Shown: positions 51,628 to 59,916 of the stretch, piece after piece
Position numbering within the stretch: position 1 is the stretch's first letter
How the letters are laid out: every line of letters starts with the position of its first letter
From: Luteococcus sp052116585
GTDB taxonomy: Bacteria > Actinomycetota > Actinomycetes > Propionibacteriales > Propionibacteriaceae
Direction of reading: 5' to 3'
NCBI RefSeq assembly: GCF_052116585.1
Contig: NZ_JBQKKT010000016.1
Coordinates: 1-64,000, forward strand
Length of the DNA: 64,000 nt
Position numbers and translations under genes: made by a program
The notes under the pieces: model-generated
Databases searched by the model: none
The model's input: only the letters and a program-made list of their open reading frames with translations
What the model was told of the DNA's origin: nothing

Positions 51628-51715
51628 TGGCGGTGACGGAGGGATTTGAACCCTCGGTGGCTTGCACCACACTCGCTTTCGAGGCGAGCTCTTTCGGCCG
51701 CTCAGACACGTCACC
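51628..51715 (-). tRNA. tRNA-Ser (anticodon CGA)
   Basis: An 88-nt class II tRNA. Acceptor stem GGTGACG/CGTCACC with discriminator G and encoded CCA. Anticodon stem CTCGC/GCGAG around the loop CTCGAAA gives anticodon CGA, reading UCG. The long variable arm is present, and the T arm contains GGTTCAAATCC. Confidence 0.95.
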
Positions 51716-51780
51716 GCGGAAAAGTTTGCCACAGGTGGTGCCTCGTGCGCCAATCGAAAACCGTGACGCCCGCAGAGGGG

Positions 51781-52245
51781 TCAACCAACCTCGGGCGAAC
51801 GGCCGAAGAACTCACGCAACAGCCCGGCGCACTCGTCCGCCATGATGCCGCCGCGAACCTGCGGCGTGTGGTTCAGCCGCGGATCCCGCACGACGTCGAA
51901 GAGCGACGCGACGGCGCCCGCTTTCGCGTCAAAGGCCCCGAAGACCAGCGTCTCGACGCGCGACAGCACCGTCGCCCCGGCGCACATGGTGCACGGTTCC
52001 AAGGTGACCACCAGCGTGCAGCCGGTCAGCCGCCACTCACCCAGCACCTGCGCCGCCCTGCGCAGCGCCAAGACCTCTGCGTGGGCCGTCGGATCGCCGG
52101 TCAGCTCGCGCTCATTGCCCGCGGTGGCAATGACCGCACCGTCCGGGCCAAGCACCACTGCCCCGATCGGGACGTCCCCGTGCTCCCCTGCCGCTCGGGC
52201 CGCCATCAGGGCAGACCGCATGGCCGCGTCCCAGCGGCTCGGCAC
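51781..52245 (-). CDS. tadA: tRNA adenosine(34) deaminase
   Basis: A 154-residue deaminase that converts A34 to inosine in tRNA-Arg(ACG). Zinc and catalytic residues are in HAEVLALRRAA (His and the proton-shuttle Glu) and LEPCTMCAGA (two Cys). The length is normal for TadA. It starts at GTG 52245, 3 bp after the acidic partner gene, so the two are co-transcribed. The gene lies next to a tRNA-Ser gene. Confidence 0.95.
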   Translation of the reverse strand: MPSRWDAAMRSALMAARAAGEHGDVPIGAVVLGPDGAVIATAGNERELTGDPTAHAEVLALRRAAQVLGEWRLTGCTLVVTLEPCTMCAGATVLSRVETLVFGAFDAKAGAVASLFDVVRDPRLNHTPQVRGGIMADECAGLLREFFGRSPEVG

Positions 52246-52248
52246 GGT

Positions 52249-52947
52249 TCAGCGCTTGCCCTGGGCTGCCACCGCACGCTCGAACTGCGCGGCGAAACCG
52301 AGTCGCTCGGCGATCTGGTGCAGCAGCTCGTCGGAGTCCTCGTCGAGGTCGTCGGAGATGTTCTCCAGGTCGAACTCGGAGATGCCCAGGTCCGCCAGGA
52401 GACCCAAGTCGCCCATGGGGCTCGAGTCGTCATCGGGGTCGGGAATGTCCTCCCCCAGGTAGTCGGCGACATCCCGGGCGATCGGCCAGTCGTTGGCGGA
52501 GACCGCGTCGCTCAGCAGCACCTGCACCGTGCGGCCACGAACGCGGCACAGCACGAAGAACTCACCAGCGATGGAGACCATGCCGATGGCCCCACCGTCA
52601 CCGGGCAGCCGGACCAGCTGGGTCAACAGCTCGTCCAGGTCATTGGCCAAATCACGCGCCATCGGCACACCGACGGCCTGCCCGTCCTCGCGGTAGACGG
52701 CGATCACCAGGTCGATGTCCGAGTCCTGCGCGTCCTCGAGGTCGTCGTCATCCTCGTCGTCGTCCTCATCGAGGTCGTCGTCATCGTCCTCATCGAGATC
52801 ATCATCGTCTTCGAGGTCATCATCGTCGTCGAGATCGTCGTCATCATCGAGGTCGTCGTCAAAGGCAACGACGTCCTCATCGAGATAGGGCGAGGGGGTC
52901 TTCTCGTCGGCCTCGAAGGGGTCCACCTCATCGTCAAACGCGGTCAC
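52249..52947 (-). CDS. TadA-associated protein with extreme acidic N-terminus
   Basis: 232 residues. The C-terminal 150 residues match the 'tRNA adenosine deaminase-associated protein' family (DIDLVIAVYREDGQAVGVPM, LPGDGGAIGMVSIAGEFFVL, VSANDWPIARDVADYLGE). Residues 22-72 are almost entirely Asp/Glu with occasional Leu, an unusually long acidic tract that could mimic nucleic acid or bind basic proteins. The nucleotide repeats in this tract (GAC/GAT/GAG triplets) may vary in length. The function is unknown beyond its conserved neighbour tadA. Confidence 0.85.
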   Translation of the reverse strand: MTAFDDEVDPFEADEKTPSPYLDEDVVAFDDDLDDDDDLDDDDDLEDDDDLDEDDDDDLDEDDDEDDDDLEDAQDSDIDLVIAVYREDGQAVGVPMARDLANDLDELLTQLVRLPGDGGAIGMVSIAGEFFVLCRVRGRTVQVLLSDAVSANDWPIARDVADYLGEDIPDPDDDSSPMGDLGLLADLGISEFDLENISDDLDEDSDELLHQIAERLGFAAQFERAVAAQGKR

Positions 52948-53079
52948 GATTCCTCCTAGGCGCGTAGCTGAACAACCATCCTCGCAGACCAGTCAACCCC
53001 AATTCGGGCCACTTTGCACCAGACGCGACGGGCTGGCCCCACGCTGCGCCCACCGGGGGTCGTGTGCCAGAGTGGGAGC

Positions 53080-53721
53080 GTGGAACTGCGCGTACTCGAC
53101 CATCCCCTGGTGACCCACAAGCTCACCCTCCTGCGGGACCAGAACACCGACTCCCCAACCTTCCGGGCGCTCGTCGAAGAACTCGTGACCCTGCTCAGCT
53201 ATGAAGCCACCCGCGAGGTCCGCGTCGAGCCCACCACGGTGCAGACGCCCGTGGCCGAGGCACCCGGCCTGTGCCTGTCCCGGCCCAGGCCCCTCGTCGT
53301 GCCCATCCTGCGCGCCGGCCTGGGCATGCTCGAGGGCATGATGCACATGATGCCGACCGCCGAGGTCGGCTTCGTGGGCATGGTGCGCAATGACGAGACA
53401 CTGCAGCCCGTCACCTATGCCGAGCGCCTGCCACAGGACCTCTCGGCCCGCCAGTGCTACGTGCTCGACCCGATGCTGGCCACCGGCGGCTCGCTGGGTG
53501 GCTGTGTGAAGTTCCTGGTGGACCGCGGCGCCGACCACATCACCTGCATCTGCATCCTGGCTGCGCCCGAGGGCATCGAGAACTTCCGCGCGCTGGTGGA
53601 GGACCTGGAGGTGCCCTGCACCCTCGTCGTCGCCGCCGTCGACGAGAAGCTCAACGAACACGGCTACATCGTCCCCGGGCTGGGCGATGCAGGTGACCGC
53701 CTGTACGGATTGGCCGACTGA
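53080..53721 (+). CDS. upp: Uracil phosphoribosyltransferase
   Basis: 213 residues. It salvages uracil: uracil + PRPP gives UMP + diphosphate. Family motifs: LDHPLVTHKLTLLRD at the N-terminus, PILRAGLGMLEGM, the PRPP-binding loop VLDPMLATGGSLGG, and the uracil-binding YIVPGLGDAGDRLYG. GTG 53080 follows GGGAGC. It is divergent from the TadA operon. Confidence 0.95.
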   Translation: MELRVLDHPLVTHKLTLLRDQNTDSPTFRALVEELVTLLSYEATREVRVEPTTVQTPVAEAPGLCLSRPRPLVVPILRAGLGMLEGMMHMMPTAEVGFVGMVRNDETLQPVTYAERLPQDLSARQCYVLDPMLATGGSLGGCVKFLVDRGADHITCICILAAPEGIENFRALVEDLEVPCTLVVAAVDEKLNEHGYIVPGLGDAGDRLYGLAD

Positions 53722-53783
53722 CAGCCAGCCGGGGCATGGCCGCCGATGTGCACGCGCCCCCGGCATGGGAGCATGCTGGGGAC

Positions 53784-54269
53784 GTGTCCTCCCACGATTC
53801 CTCCCACTACCTTCCGCCACCAGCCGTCCCGGTTTCCTGCGGGGCAATCCTGCTCGACGGCCAGGGCAAGCTGCTGATCGTCAAACCCACCTACAAGTCG
53901 GGCTGGAGCATCCCCGGTGGCTCCATGGAACCCGATGGTGAGTCCCCCTGGGATGCCTGCCGACGCGAGGTGCTGGAGGAGACCGGCCTGACCGTGGCCC
54001 GCGGCCGGCTGGTGGTGATCGACACCCGCCCGCACGAGAAGCGCCAGTTGGGGCTGCGCTTCCTCTTCCACTGCGGCACGGTGGCCCCGGAGGACGCCGC
54101 GCGGATCACCGTGCAGCCCGAGGAGCTCAGCGAGTACCGCTTCGCCCCGATCCCTGAAGCCCTGGAACTCCTGCGCCCAGCCATCTCCCGACGCGTTGCC
54201 GTCGGACTGCAGGCGCGCACCTGTGTCTACCTGGAGAACGGACGACGAGCAGCGGGCATCATCGGCTGA
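53784..54269 (+). CDS. NUDIX hydrolase
   Basis: 161 residues. NUDIX box G-x5-E-x7-R-E-x2-E-E-x-G in GSMEPDGESPWDACRREVLEE followed by TG. The start of the fold is VSCGAILLDGQGKLLIVKP with a GWSIPGG loop. It is a cytosolic hydrolase of a nucleoside diphosphate linked to some moiety; the substrate is not evident. GTG 53784 is chosen because the fold starts shortly after; ATG 53736 would overlap the leader. Confidence 0.85.
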   Translation: MSSHDSSHYLPPPAVPVSCGAILLDGQGKLLIVKPTYKSGWSIPGGSMEPDGESPWDACRREVLEETGLTVARGRLVVIDTRPHEKRQLGLRFLFHCGTVAPEDAARITVQPEELSEYRFAPIPEALELLRPAISRRVAVGLQARTCVYLENGRRAAGIIG

Positions 54270-54291
54270 CCGGATGCGATTGACTGGGCCC

Positions 54292-54942
54292 ATGAGGACC
54301 CTCGAGGAGATCTTCCCGCCCTTCGGTCTGCGCATCACCTGCGGACCACTGGAACTGCGGTGCGTCCGGGAGAGCGATGCGCCCATCGCCACGGACCTGG
54401 CTGCGCGGGGGATCTATGAACCCGCCGAACTGCCCTTCCTGCGCCGCTGGGCAGAGGCCGCTGAACACGAGCTGGCGCTCAACACCGCCCAGTTCTACTG
54501 GCGCACCTTTGCGGATTTCCGACCCGACGACTGGCACCTGATCTTCCTGGCCAGCCATGAGGGCACACCCGTGGGCGTCCAGGACGTCTCCGCCAAGGAC
54601 TTCATCCACGTGCGCTCCATCATCACCGGCTCCTGGCTCTCGCGGGAGCACCAGGGCAAGGGCATCGGCACCCTCATGCGCCAAGCCGTCTGCGCGCTGG
54701 GCTTCGACGAGCTCGGTGCCGAGGAGATGATCTCCGGCTACATGGTGGGCAATGCCGCCTCCGCGGCGGTCAGCCGGAAGGTGGGCTACGAACCCAATGG
54801 CCAGATCCGGGGCCTGCACCCGGACGGCGACCGGGTGCGCGTCGAGCAGCGCGTCCGACTCCTTCCGCACAACTTCATCCGTGCCCCGTGGCCGGTGGAG
54901 GTGGAGGGCGCCGGACCCTTCCGAGAGTTCATCGGGATCTGA
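54292..54942 (+). CDS. GNAT-family N-acetyltransferase
   Basis: 216 residues, RimJ/RimL-like. Acetyl-CoA-binding motif A is WLSREHQGKGIGTLMRQAV, with the preceding beta strand VRSIITGSW and following AASAAVSRKVGYEPNG. Substrate unknown. It is 22 bp after the NUDIX gene and likely co-transcribed. ATG 54292 is preferred; ATG 54274 is in frame. A 43-nt palindrome follows the stop at once. Confidence 0.85.
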   Translation: MRTLEEIFPPFGLRITCGPLELRCVRESDAPIATDLAARGIYEPAELPFLRRWAEAAEHELALNTAQFYWRTFADFRPDDWHLIFLASHEGTPVGVQDVSAKDFIHVRSIITGSWLSREHQGKGIGTLMRQAVCALGFDELGAEEMISGYMVGNAASAAVSRKVGYEPNGQIRGLHPDGDRVRVEQRVRLLPHNFIRAPWPVEVEGAGPFREFIGI

Positions 54943-54960
54943 GCCTCTTGGTCAGCCGTC

Positions 54961-55003
54961 CTGGTACGAGTTCGGCCCGCGAGACGAGCGGAACTCGTAC
55001 CAG
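54961..55003. repeat. 43-nt palindrome, copy 1 (upstream flank of the AbiEi-like gene)
   Basis: A perfect 13-bp stem (CTGGTACGAGTTC with its complement) around a 17-nt loop GGCCCGCGAGACGAGCG. It is a homologue of the palindrome at 56051-56093, in the same orientation. It lies 18 bp after the GNAT stop and just beyond the 3' end of the AbiEi-like gene. Confidence 0.9.
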
Positions 55004-55017
55004 GGCAGATGACCAGC

Positions 55018-55965
55018 TCAGCTGGCGCGATCCCACAGCGCCTCGGATTCCACGCATCCGGGGCTACACGAACGCCAGTCCACCGGTTGACCAAGCAATC
55101 GCAGGGCCGCTGCCACCATCGCGGCACACGCGCAGGGCCTCGTATCCGTGTCAGCAAAGCCGAAGCGAAGAGTGGTCTCGCCCTGGAGGACATGCAGATT
55201 GTCGCGGTTCATGTCCCGAAAGGCGCCCGCGCCTGAGTGTCCGAGCCGACCGTCCAGCTCCACCAGCAGGCGGCCATACCTGATGTCGCGGTAGCCAGCA
55301 CGGCTGCGGGTCTGCCGCTCACCCGGCGGCAGCCCATGGGCTCGCTCCACATGGCGCAACCACATCAGCTCCAGGACACTGAGTGCTCCGGCCCCGACAT
55401 CGCCCAGAATGCCGCGCACCACCTCGCGCCGGGGGAAGGCCCCGAATTTCTCCAACTCCGCCAGGATTCGCGGGGCCGTGGTCTGCCTGGAGTTGACGGC
55501 GTCAGCCAGAATCGCGGTGGCTCGCCACGGATCCAAGCGCACCATGTCGAGCGCTGTTCGCTCCACGGTGGTCCTGGGCGGACTTCCCTTCACCGTGAAT
55601 GGAAGGCGAGTCATGTGGGTCTGCCAAAGACCGGGCTGGACAGACTTGGTCCCCCACGGCACCACCAGATGCACCTCGCGGGTGGGCCGGCCCCAGCCCT
55701 GCAGTGCCGCGGCAGTCTCCATGCCGAGAGCGGCTCCCTCTCCCGCCGCGAGGACGGCCAACCACTGTCTGGTCCCCACGCTCCATTCCAGGTTGTGGGC
55801 CACATAGAGCCCCCTCCCGGCGCGCACCCAGTGGCCGTCGCGAACCAACCGGGACAGCGCGGTAGAAGACAGACGCCCCATCCGACACTGAGCGGTGGTG
55901 ACGGCGCCGGCCTGCGCCCGGATCAGGTCCAGGAGCGGCTCGGGGATGGTGGTCCGGCGGTGCAT
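55018..55965 (-). CDS. AbiEi-like/DUF559 (Vsr-like nuclease fold) protein
   Basis: 315 residues. The N-terminal 60 residues are a winged-helix of the AbiEi-antitoxin type (AGAVTTAQCRMGRLSSTALS, GHWVRAGRGLYVAH). The middle (AAALQGWGRPTREVHLVVP...) is typical of the actinobacterial 'type IV TA AbiEi antitoxin domain' proteins. The C-terminus is DUF559-like, related to the Vsr nuclease fold, with VELDGRLGH, RDMNRDNLHVLQGETTLRFG. No AbiEii toxin gene is adjacent. The gene is bracketed by two copies of a covarying palindrome, which suggests the whole 1.1-kb unit may be mobile or have moved as a block. Confidence 0.75.
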   Translation of the reverse strand: MHRRTTIPEPLLDLIRAQAGAVTTAQCRMGRLSSTALSRLVRDGHWVRAGRGLYVAHNLEWSVGTRQWLAVLAAGEGAALGMETAAALQGWGRPTREVHLVVPWGTKSVQPGLWQTHMTRLPFTVKGSPPRTTVERTALDMVRLDPWRATAILADAVNSRQTTAPRILAELEKFGAFPRREVVRGILGDVGAGALSVLELMWLRHVERAHGLPPGERQTRSRAGYRDIRYGRLLVELDGRLGHSGAGAFRDMNRDNLHVLQGETTLRFGFADTDTRPCACAAMVAAALRLLGQPVDWRSCSPGCVESEALWDRAS

Positions 55966-56050
55966 GCCACGAGGATGCGCTCCCCGTCGGATTGGCGGAA
56001 GGCTTGGGCCGACCCTGCCAACAACCGGACAACACCCTTGGACAGGAGTT

Positions 56051-56093
56051 CTGGTCCGAGTTTGGCCCGTCAGACGAGCGAAACTCGGACCAG
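56051..56093. repeat. 43-nt palindrome, copy 2 (other flank of the AbiEi-like gene)
   Basis: A perfect 13-bp stem (CTGGTCCGAGTTT with its complement) around GGCCCGTCAGACGAGCG. Compared with copy 1, two stem positions differ and both are compensated on the opposite arm; the loop differs at two of 17 positions. Confidence 0.9.
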
Positions 56094-56192
56094 TACGGAC
56101 GACCAACCGCGTCTCATGGCCACGGGTGGGCTTGCGGACCCCGACCGGACTGGCGACCTTTGGGGGCTGATGACAAGGGGTGGTGGCACCTT

Positions 56193-57209
56193 TTAGTAGT
56201 AGTACGGGAAGGCGGACCAGTCGGGGTCCCGCTTCTCCAGGAAGGAGTCGCGCCCCTCCATGGCCTCGTCGGTCATGTACGCCAGGCGGGTGGTCTCGCC
56301 GGCGAAGATCTGCTGGCCCACCAACCCGTCGTCGATGGCATTGAAGGCATACTTCAGCATCCGCTGCGCCGTCGGGGACTTGCCGCAGATGATTCGCGCC
56401 CACTCCAGGCCCTCGTCCTCCAGCTGGGCGTGCGGGACCACCTTGTTGACGGTGCCCATCTCGTAGGCGCGCTGGGCGTCGTAGGTCTGGCCGAGGAAGA
56501 AGATCTCGCGGGCCACCTTCTGCCCCACCTGGCGGGCCAGGTAGGCCGAGCCGTAGCCGGCATCGAAGGAGCCGACATCGGCATCGGTCTGCTTGAACTT
56601 CGCGTGCTCGGCAGAGGCCAGCGTCATGTCACAGACCACGTGCAGCGAGTGTCCGCCGCCGGCCGCCCAACCGTTCACCAGGGCGATCACCGGCTTGGGC
56701 ATGAAGCGGATCAGACGCTGCACCTCCAGGATGTGGAGCCGGCCCAGCTTCGCCTGGTCGATCGGCGAGGGCTTGGCGGAACCATCATTGGCGCCAGCAT
56801 CCTCGTACGACGAGGGCAGGCCGGAGCCTGCGGAGGCCGGTGCGCCCGAGTCCGTCGGGGGGTTCGAGGGGGGTCGTCCCCCCTCGCTCTCGTACTGGTA
56901 ACCGGCCTTGCCGCGAATGCGCTGGTCGCCACCCGAGCAGAAGGCCCAGCCGCCATCCTTGGCGCTGGGTCCGTTGCCGGTGAGCAGCACGCAGCCGATG
57001 TCGGCACTGGTGCGGGCGTGCTCGAGTGCGGTGTACAGCTCGTCGACGGTGTGCGGCCGGAAGGCATTGCGCACCTCGGGCCGGTTGATCGCGACTCGTA
57101 CGGCGGGCACCTTGCCGGCGGCGGCGCTGGCGCGGTGGTAGGTGATGTCGGTGAAGTCGAAGCCGGGAACCTCGTCCCACAGCTCGGGCTTGAAGGGGTT
57201 GTCGACCAT
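56193..57209 (-). CDS. menB: 1,4-dihydroxy-2-naphthoyl-CoA synthase
   Basis: 338 residues. MenB closes the naphthoquinone ring in menaquinone synthesis. Crotonase-fold motifs: INRPEVRNAFRPHTVDEL, FCSGGDQRIRGKAGYQY, VIALVNGWAAGGGHSLHVVCD (oxyanion hole), and the MenB-specific DADVGSFDAGYGSAYLARQVG with C-terminal DPDWSAFPYYY. It carries an unusual Pro/Ser/Gly-rich insert of roughly 35-40 residues after GYQYESEG that the typical actinobacterial enzymes lack. ATG 57209 fits the family start. Confidence 0.95.
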   Translation of the reverse strand: MVDNPFKPELWDEVPGFDFTDITYHRASAAAGKVPAVRVAINRPEVRNAFRPHTVDELYTALEHARTSADIGCVLLTGNGPSAKDGGWAFCSGGDQRIRGKAGYQYESEGGRPPSNPPTDSGAPASAGSGLPSSYEDAGANDGSAKPSPIDQAKLGRLHILEVQRLIRFMPKPVIALVNGWAAGGGHSLHVVCDMTLASAEHAKFKQTDADVGSFDAGYGSAYLARQVGQKVAREIFFLGQTYDAQRAYEMGTVNKVVPHAQLEDEGLEWARIICGKSPTAQRMLKYAFNAIDDGLVGQQIFAGETTRLAYMTDEAMEGRDSFLEKRDPDWSAFPYYY

Positions 57210-57279
57210 GGGGCGAGCCTAGCTGTTTGAGGTCATCGCGGGCTGGGCCCGGTCAAGGAGGTCCCAGCCCGCCCCTGAC

Positions 57280-58290
57280 TCACCGCACGACGACGGCGGA
57301 CTCCCCGCGCGGCACGAACTCGCCGATCACCGTGGCGCCGGGGATCTCGCCGGCCAGCAGCAGTCCGCCGGAGGTCTGGGCGTCGGCCAGCAGGATCAGC
57401 TCCTCCTCGCTGATGCCGTCGGCTGACAGGTTCGGAGAGACCCAGTCCAGGTTGCGACGGCTGCCGCCGGGGATGAATCCGTCGCGGATGCTCTGGCGCG
57501 CACCGTCCAGGTACGGCACGGCAGCGGCGTCGACGACGGCGGTGACGCCAGAGGCCCGCGCCATCTTGAACAGGTGCCCCAGCAGTCCGAAGCCCGTGAC
57601 GTCCGTGGCCGCCGCGATCCCCGCTGTCAGGGCCGCCTCGGAGGACGCACGGTTCAGCGTGGTCATCGAATCGACGGCGTGCGGGAACTTCTCGCCCGTG
57701 GCCTTGTGACGGTTGTTGAGGATGCCGACGCCCAGCGACTTGGTCAGGCTGATGGGTACCCCGGCCCGGGCGGCGTCATTGCGCAGCAACCGGTCGGAGC
57801 GGCCCATACCGGTGACGGCCAAGCCGTAGAGCGGCTCCGGCGAATCGATGGAATGACCACCGGCCAAGGGGATCCCTGCCTCGTCGCAGATCGCCAGGCC
57901 GCCGCGGAGCACCTCCGAGGCAAGTTCCGGCGGCAGGACGGCGCGCGGCCAGCCCAGCAGGTTGATCGCCAGCACCGGCCGACCACCCATGGCGTAGATG
58001 TCGCTGAGGGCGTTGGCGGCGGCGATCCGCCCCCAGTCATACGCGTCGTCGACGACGGGGGTGAAGAAGTCCGTGGTGGAGATGACCACCTCTCCCTCTG
58101 AGGCGCCGGGCTGCACCAGGACGGCAGCCGCATCATCGCCGTCGTCCAGGCCGACGACGAGTTCAGGGTGCGACCTGTCGACCAGTCCGCGCACCATCTG
58201 TTCGAGTTCGCCCGGTGGGATCTTGCAGGCGCATCCGCCACCGGCTGCGTACTGGGTGAGTCGAGAGGGGTCACGCACGGCATCGCTCAT
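57280..58290 (-). CDS. selD: Selenide, water dikinase
   Basis: 336 residues. It makes selenophosphate from selenide and ATP for selenocysteine synthesis. N-terminal GGGCACKIPP carries the catalytic Cys and Lys, with Cys rather than Sec at the active site. Then VVGLDDGDDAAAVLV, ISTTDFFTPVVDD, NALSDIYAMGG (Mg-ATP site) and ATDVTGFGLLGHL. It is divergent from the tRNA-Sec/selA/selB genes. Confidence 0.95.
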   Translation of the reverse strand: MSDAVRDPSRLTQYAAGGGCACKIPPGELEQMVRGLVDRSHPELVVGLDDGDDAAAVLVQPGASEGEVVISTTDFFTPVVDDAYDWGRIAAANALSDIYAMGGRPVLAINLLGWPRAVLPPELASEVLRGGLAICDEAGIPLAGGHSIDSPEPLYGLAVTGMGRSDRLLRNDAARAGVPISLTKSLGVGILNNRHKATGEKFPHAVDSMTTLNRASSEAALTAGIAAATDVTGFGLLGHLFKMARASGVTAVVDAAAVPYLDGARQSIRDGFIPGGSRRNLDWVSPNLSADGISEEELILLADAQTSGGLLLAGEIPGATVIGEFVPRGESAVVVR

Positions 58291-58459
58291 GGCCTCAGGC
58301 TAGGTGGCGCCGGTTCCATCTGGCATCCGGCCGAATGGCCCGCGGGACCCGTCTGACTTCCCGCTGAACCCCCACCGCCCCAGCCCCTGGTCCACGGGCC
58401 CCGGATCGCTGCATGCACTAGCCTCGGCGCTGAGGGAGTGCCGTGGGGCACTCCCCCGC

Positions 58460-58555
58460 GGAGGCGTCAGGGTTCCTGGTGGTCCCCCCGGTCTTCAAAA
58501 CCGGTGAGGCCGAGCATCTCGGTCTGGCGGGTTCGATTCCCGTCCGCCTCCGCCA
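58460..58555 (+). tRNA. selC: tRNA-Sec (anticodon TCA)
   Basis: A 96-nt tRNA with a long variable arm. Acceptor GGAGGCG/CGCCTCC, discriminator G and encoded CCA. The anticodon stem CCGGT/ACCGG with loop CTTCAAA gives TCA, which reads UGA as selenocysteine. It stands 59 bp before selA. Confidence 0.95.
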
Positions 58556-58614
58556 CGAACTTCAGGGCCAGCACGACATCCCGCGGATGAGTGAACCGCA
58601 GACCAGGAGCGGCA

Positions 58615-59916
58615 ATGACCGACGAGCCGCGACGGCGGATCCCGCGCACCGACGACCTGCTGCGCTCCCCGGAGCTGGCCACGGCTGCGGACAACCTGGG
58701 CCATGACGTGGTGCTCAGCTGCATCCGCCGCGCACAGCAGCAGGCCCGCGAGGGCCACATCACACCCGAGCAGGTTGCAGAAGCTGCGGTGGAATCCCTG
58801 CCCCGGCAGGCTTCCGGTCTGCAGCCGGTGATCAATGCCACGGGAGTGGTGGTGCACACGAACATCGGCCGGGCACCGCTGTCCATCGCTGCTCGACGAG
58901 CGATCGAACAGGCCAGTGGCTACACCGATGTGGAGCTGGACATGGCCACCGGGCAGCGTTCCCGACGTGGCGCCGGGGTGCTGGACGCCCTGCTGCAGAA
59001 GGTGCCGACTGCCGAGGCGGCCATGGTGGTCAACAACGGCGCGGCGGCCCTGGTCCTGGCCACGACGATGCTTGCCGCCGGGCGCGAGGTGGTGGTCTCG
59101 CGGGGTGAGCTGGTGGAGATCGGCGCGGGCTTCCGCCTTCCGGATCTCATCAGGTCCACCGGAGCCCGGTTGCACGAGGTGGGCACCACCAACCGGACCC
59201 ATCTGGCCGACTATGGCGACGCGATCGGCTCCCAGACCGGTTGCATCCTGAAGGTGCATCCCAGCAATTTCCGCGTGGAGGGCTTCACCAGCGCCGTCGA
59301 TCTCCCCGCGCTGGCGGAGCTGGGCGTCCCGGTGGTCTGTGACATCGGGTCCGGCCTGCTGACCCACGATCCCTCCCTGCCCGACGAACCCGATGCAGCC
59401 TCCGCCCTGGCGGCGGGCGCCGATCTGGTGACGGCCTCCGGGGACAAGCTGCTGGGTGGCCCGCAGGCGGGCATCGTGCTGGGGCGTGCGGACCTCGTGG
59501 AGCGTCTTCGCCGCCATCCGCTGGCTCGCGCCGTACGGGTGGACAAGCTGACCCTGGCGGCGCTGGAGGCAACACTGCGCGGCCCCGAAGCGCCCGTGAA
59601 TCGTTTCCGACGTCTCACACCGGACGACCTGCGCGATCGCACCCGAGCCTTGGCCGACGCCATCGGGGGCACGGTGGTGGAGACCATTGGCCGCGTGGGT
59701 GGCGGTGGAGCGCCGGGACATGACCTGCCCGGTCTGGGCGTCGCCCTCCCTGGCGGGGACCCCGACGAGCTGGCCCGACGACTGCGCACCGGACGGCCCG
59801 CGGTGCTGGCCCGCGTCGAGGACGGTCACTGTCTGGTGGACCTGCGGTGCGTTGAGGCCGACGATGACCCGACACTGACCCTGGCCATCACTCGTGCCAT
59901 GGAGGTGCAGGCATGA
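58615..59916 (+). CDS. selA: L-seryl-tRNA(Sec) selenium transferase
   Basis: 433 residues, a PLP enzyme converting Ser-tRNA(Sec) to Sec-tRNA(Sec) with selenophosphate. Motifs: VINATGVVVHTNIGRAPLS, AAMVVNNGAAALVLATTMLA, VGTTNRTHLADY, and the PLP-lysine region VTASGDKLLGGPQAGI. ATG 58615 has AGGAG 6 nt upstream. Its stop overlaps the selB start (ATGA), so the two are translationally coupled. Confidence 0.97.
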   Translation: MTDEPRRRIPRTDDLLRSPELATAADNLGHDVVLSCIRRAQQQAREGHITPEQVAEAAVESLPRQASGLQPVINATGVVVHTNIGRAPLSIAARRAIEQASGYTDVELDMATGQRSRRGAGVLDALLQKVPTAEAAMVVNNGAAALVLATTMLAAGREVVVSRGELVEIGAGFRLPDLIRSTGARLHEVGTTNRTHLADYGDAIGSQTGCILKVHPSNFRVEGFTSAVDLPALAELGVPVVCDIGSGLLTHDPSLPDEPDAASALAAGADLVTASGDKLLGGPQAGIVLGRADLVERLRRHPLARAVRVDKLTLAALEATLRGPEAPVNRFRRLTPDDLRDRTRALADAIGGTVVETIGRVGGGGAPGHDLPGLGVALPGGDPDELARRLRTGRPAVLARVEDGHCLVDLRCVEADDDPTLTLAITRAMEVQA

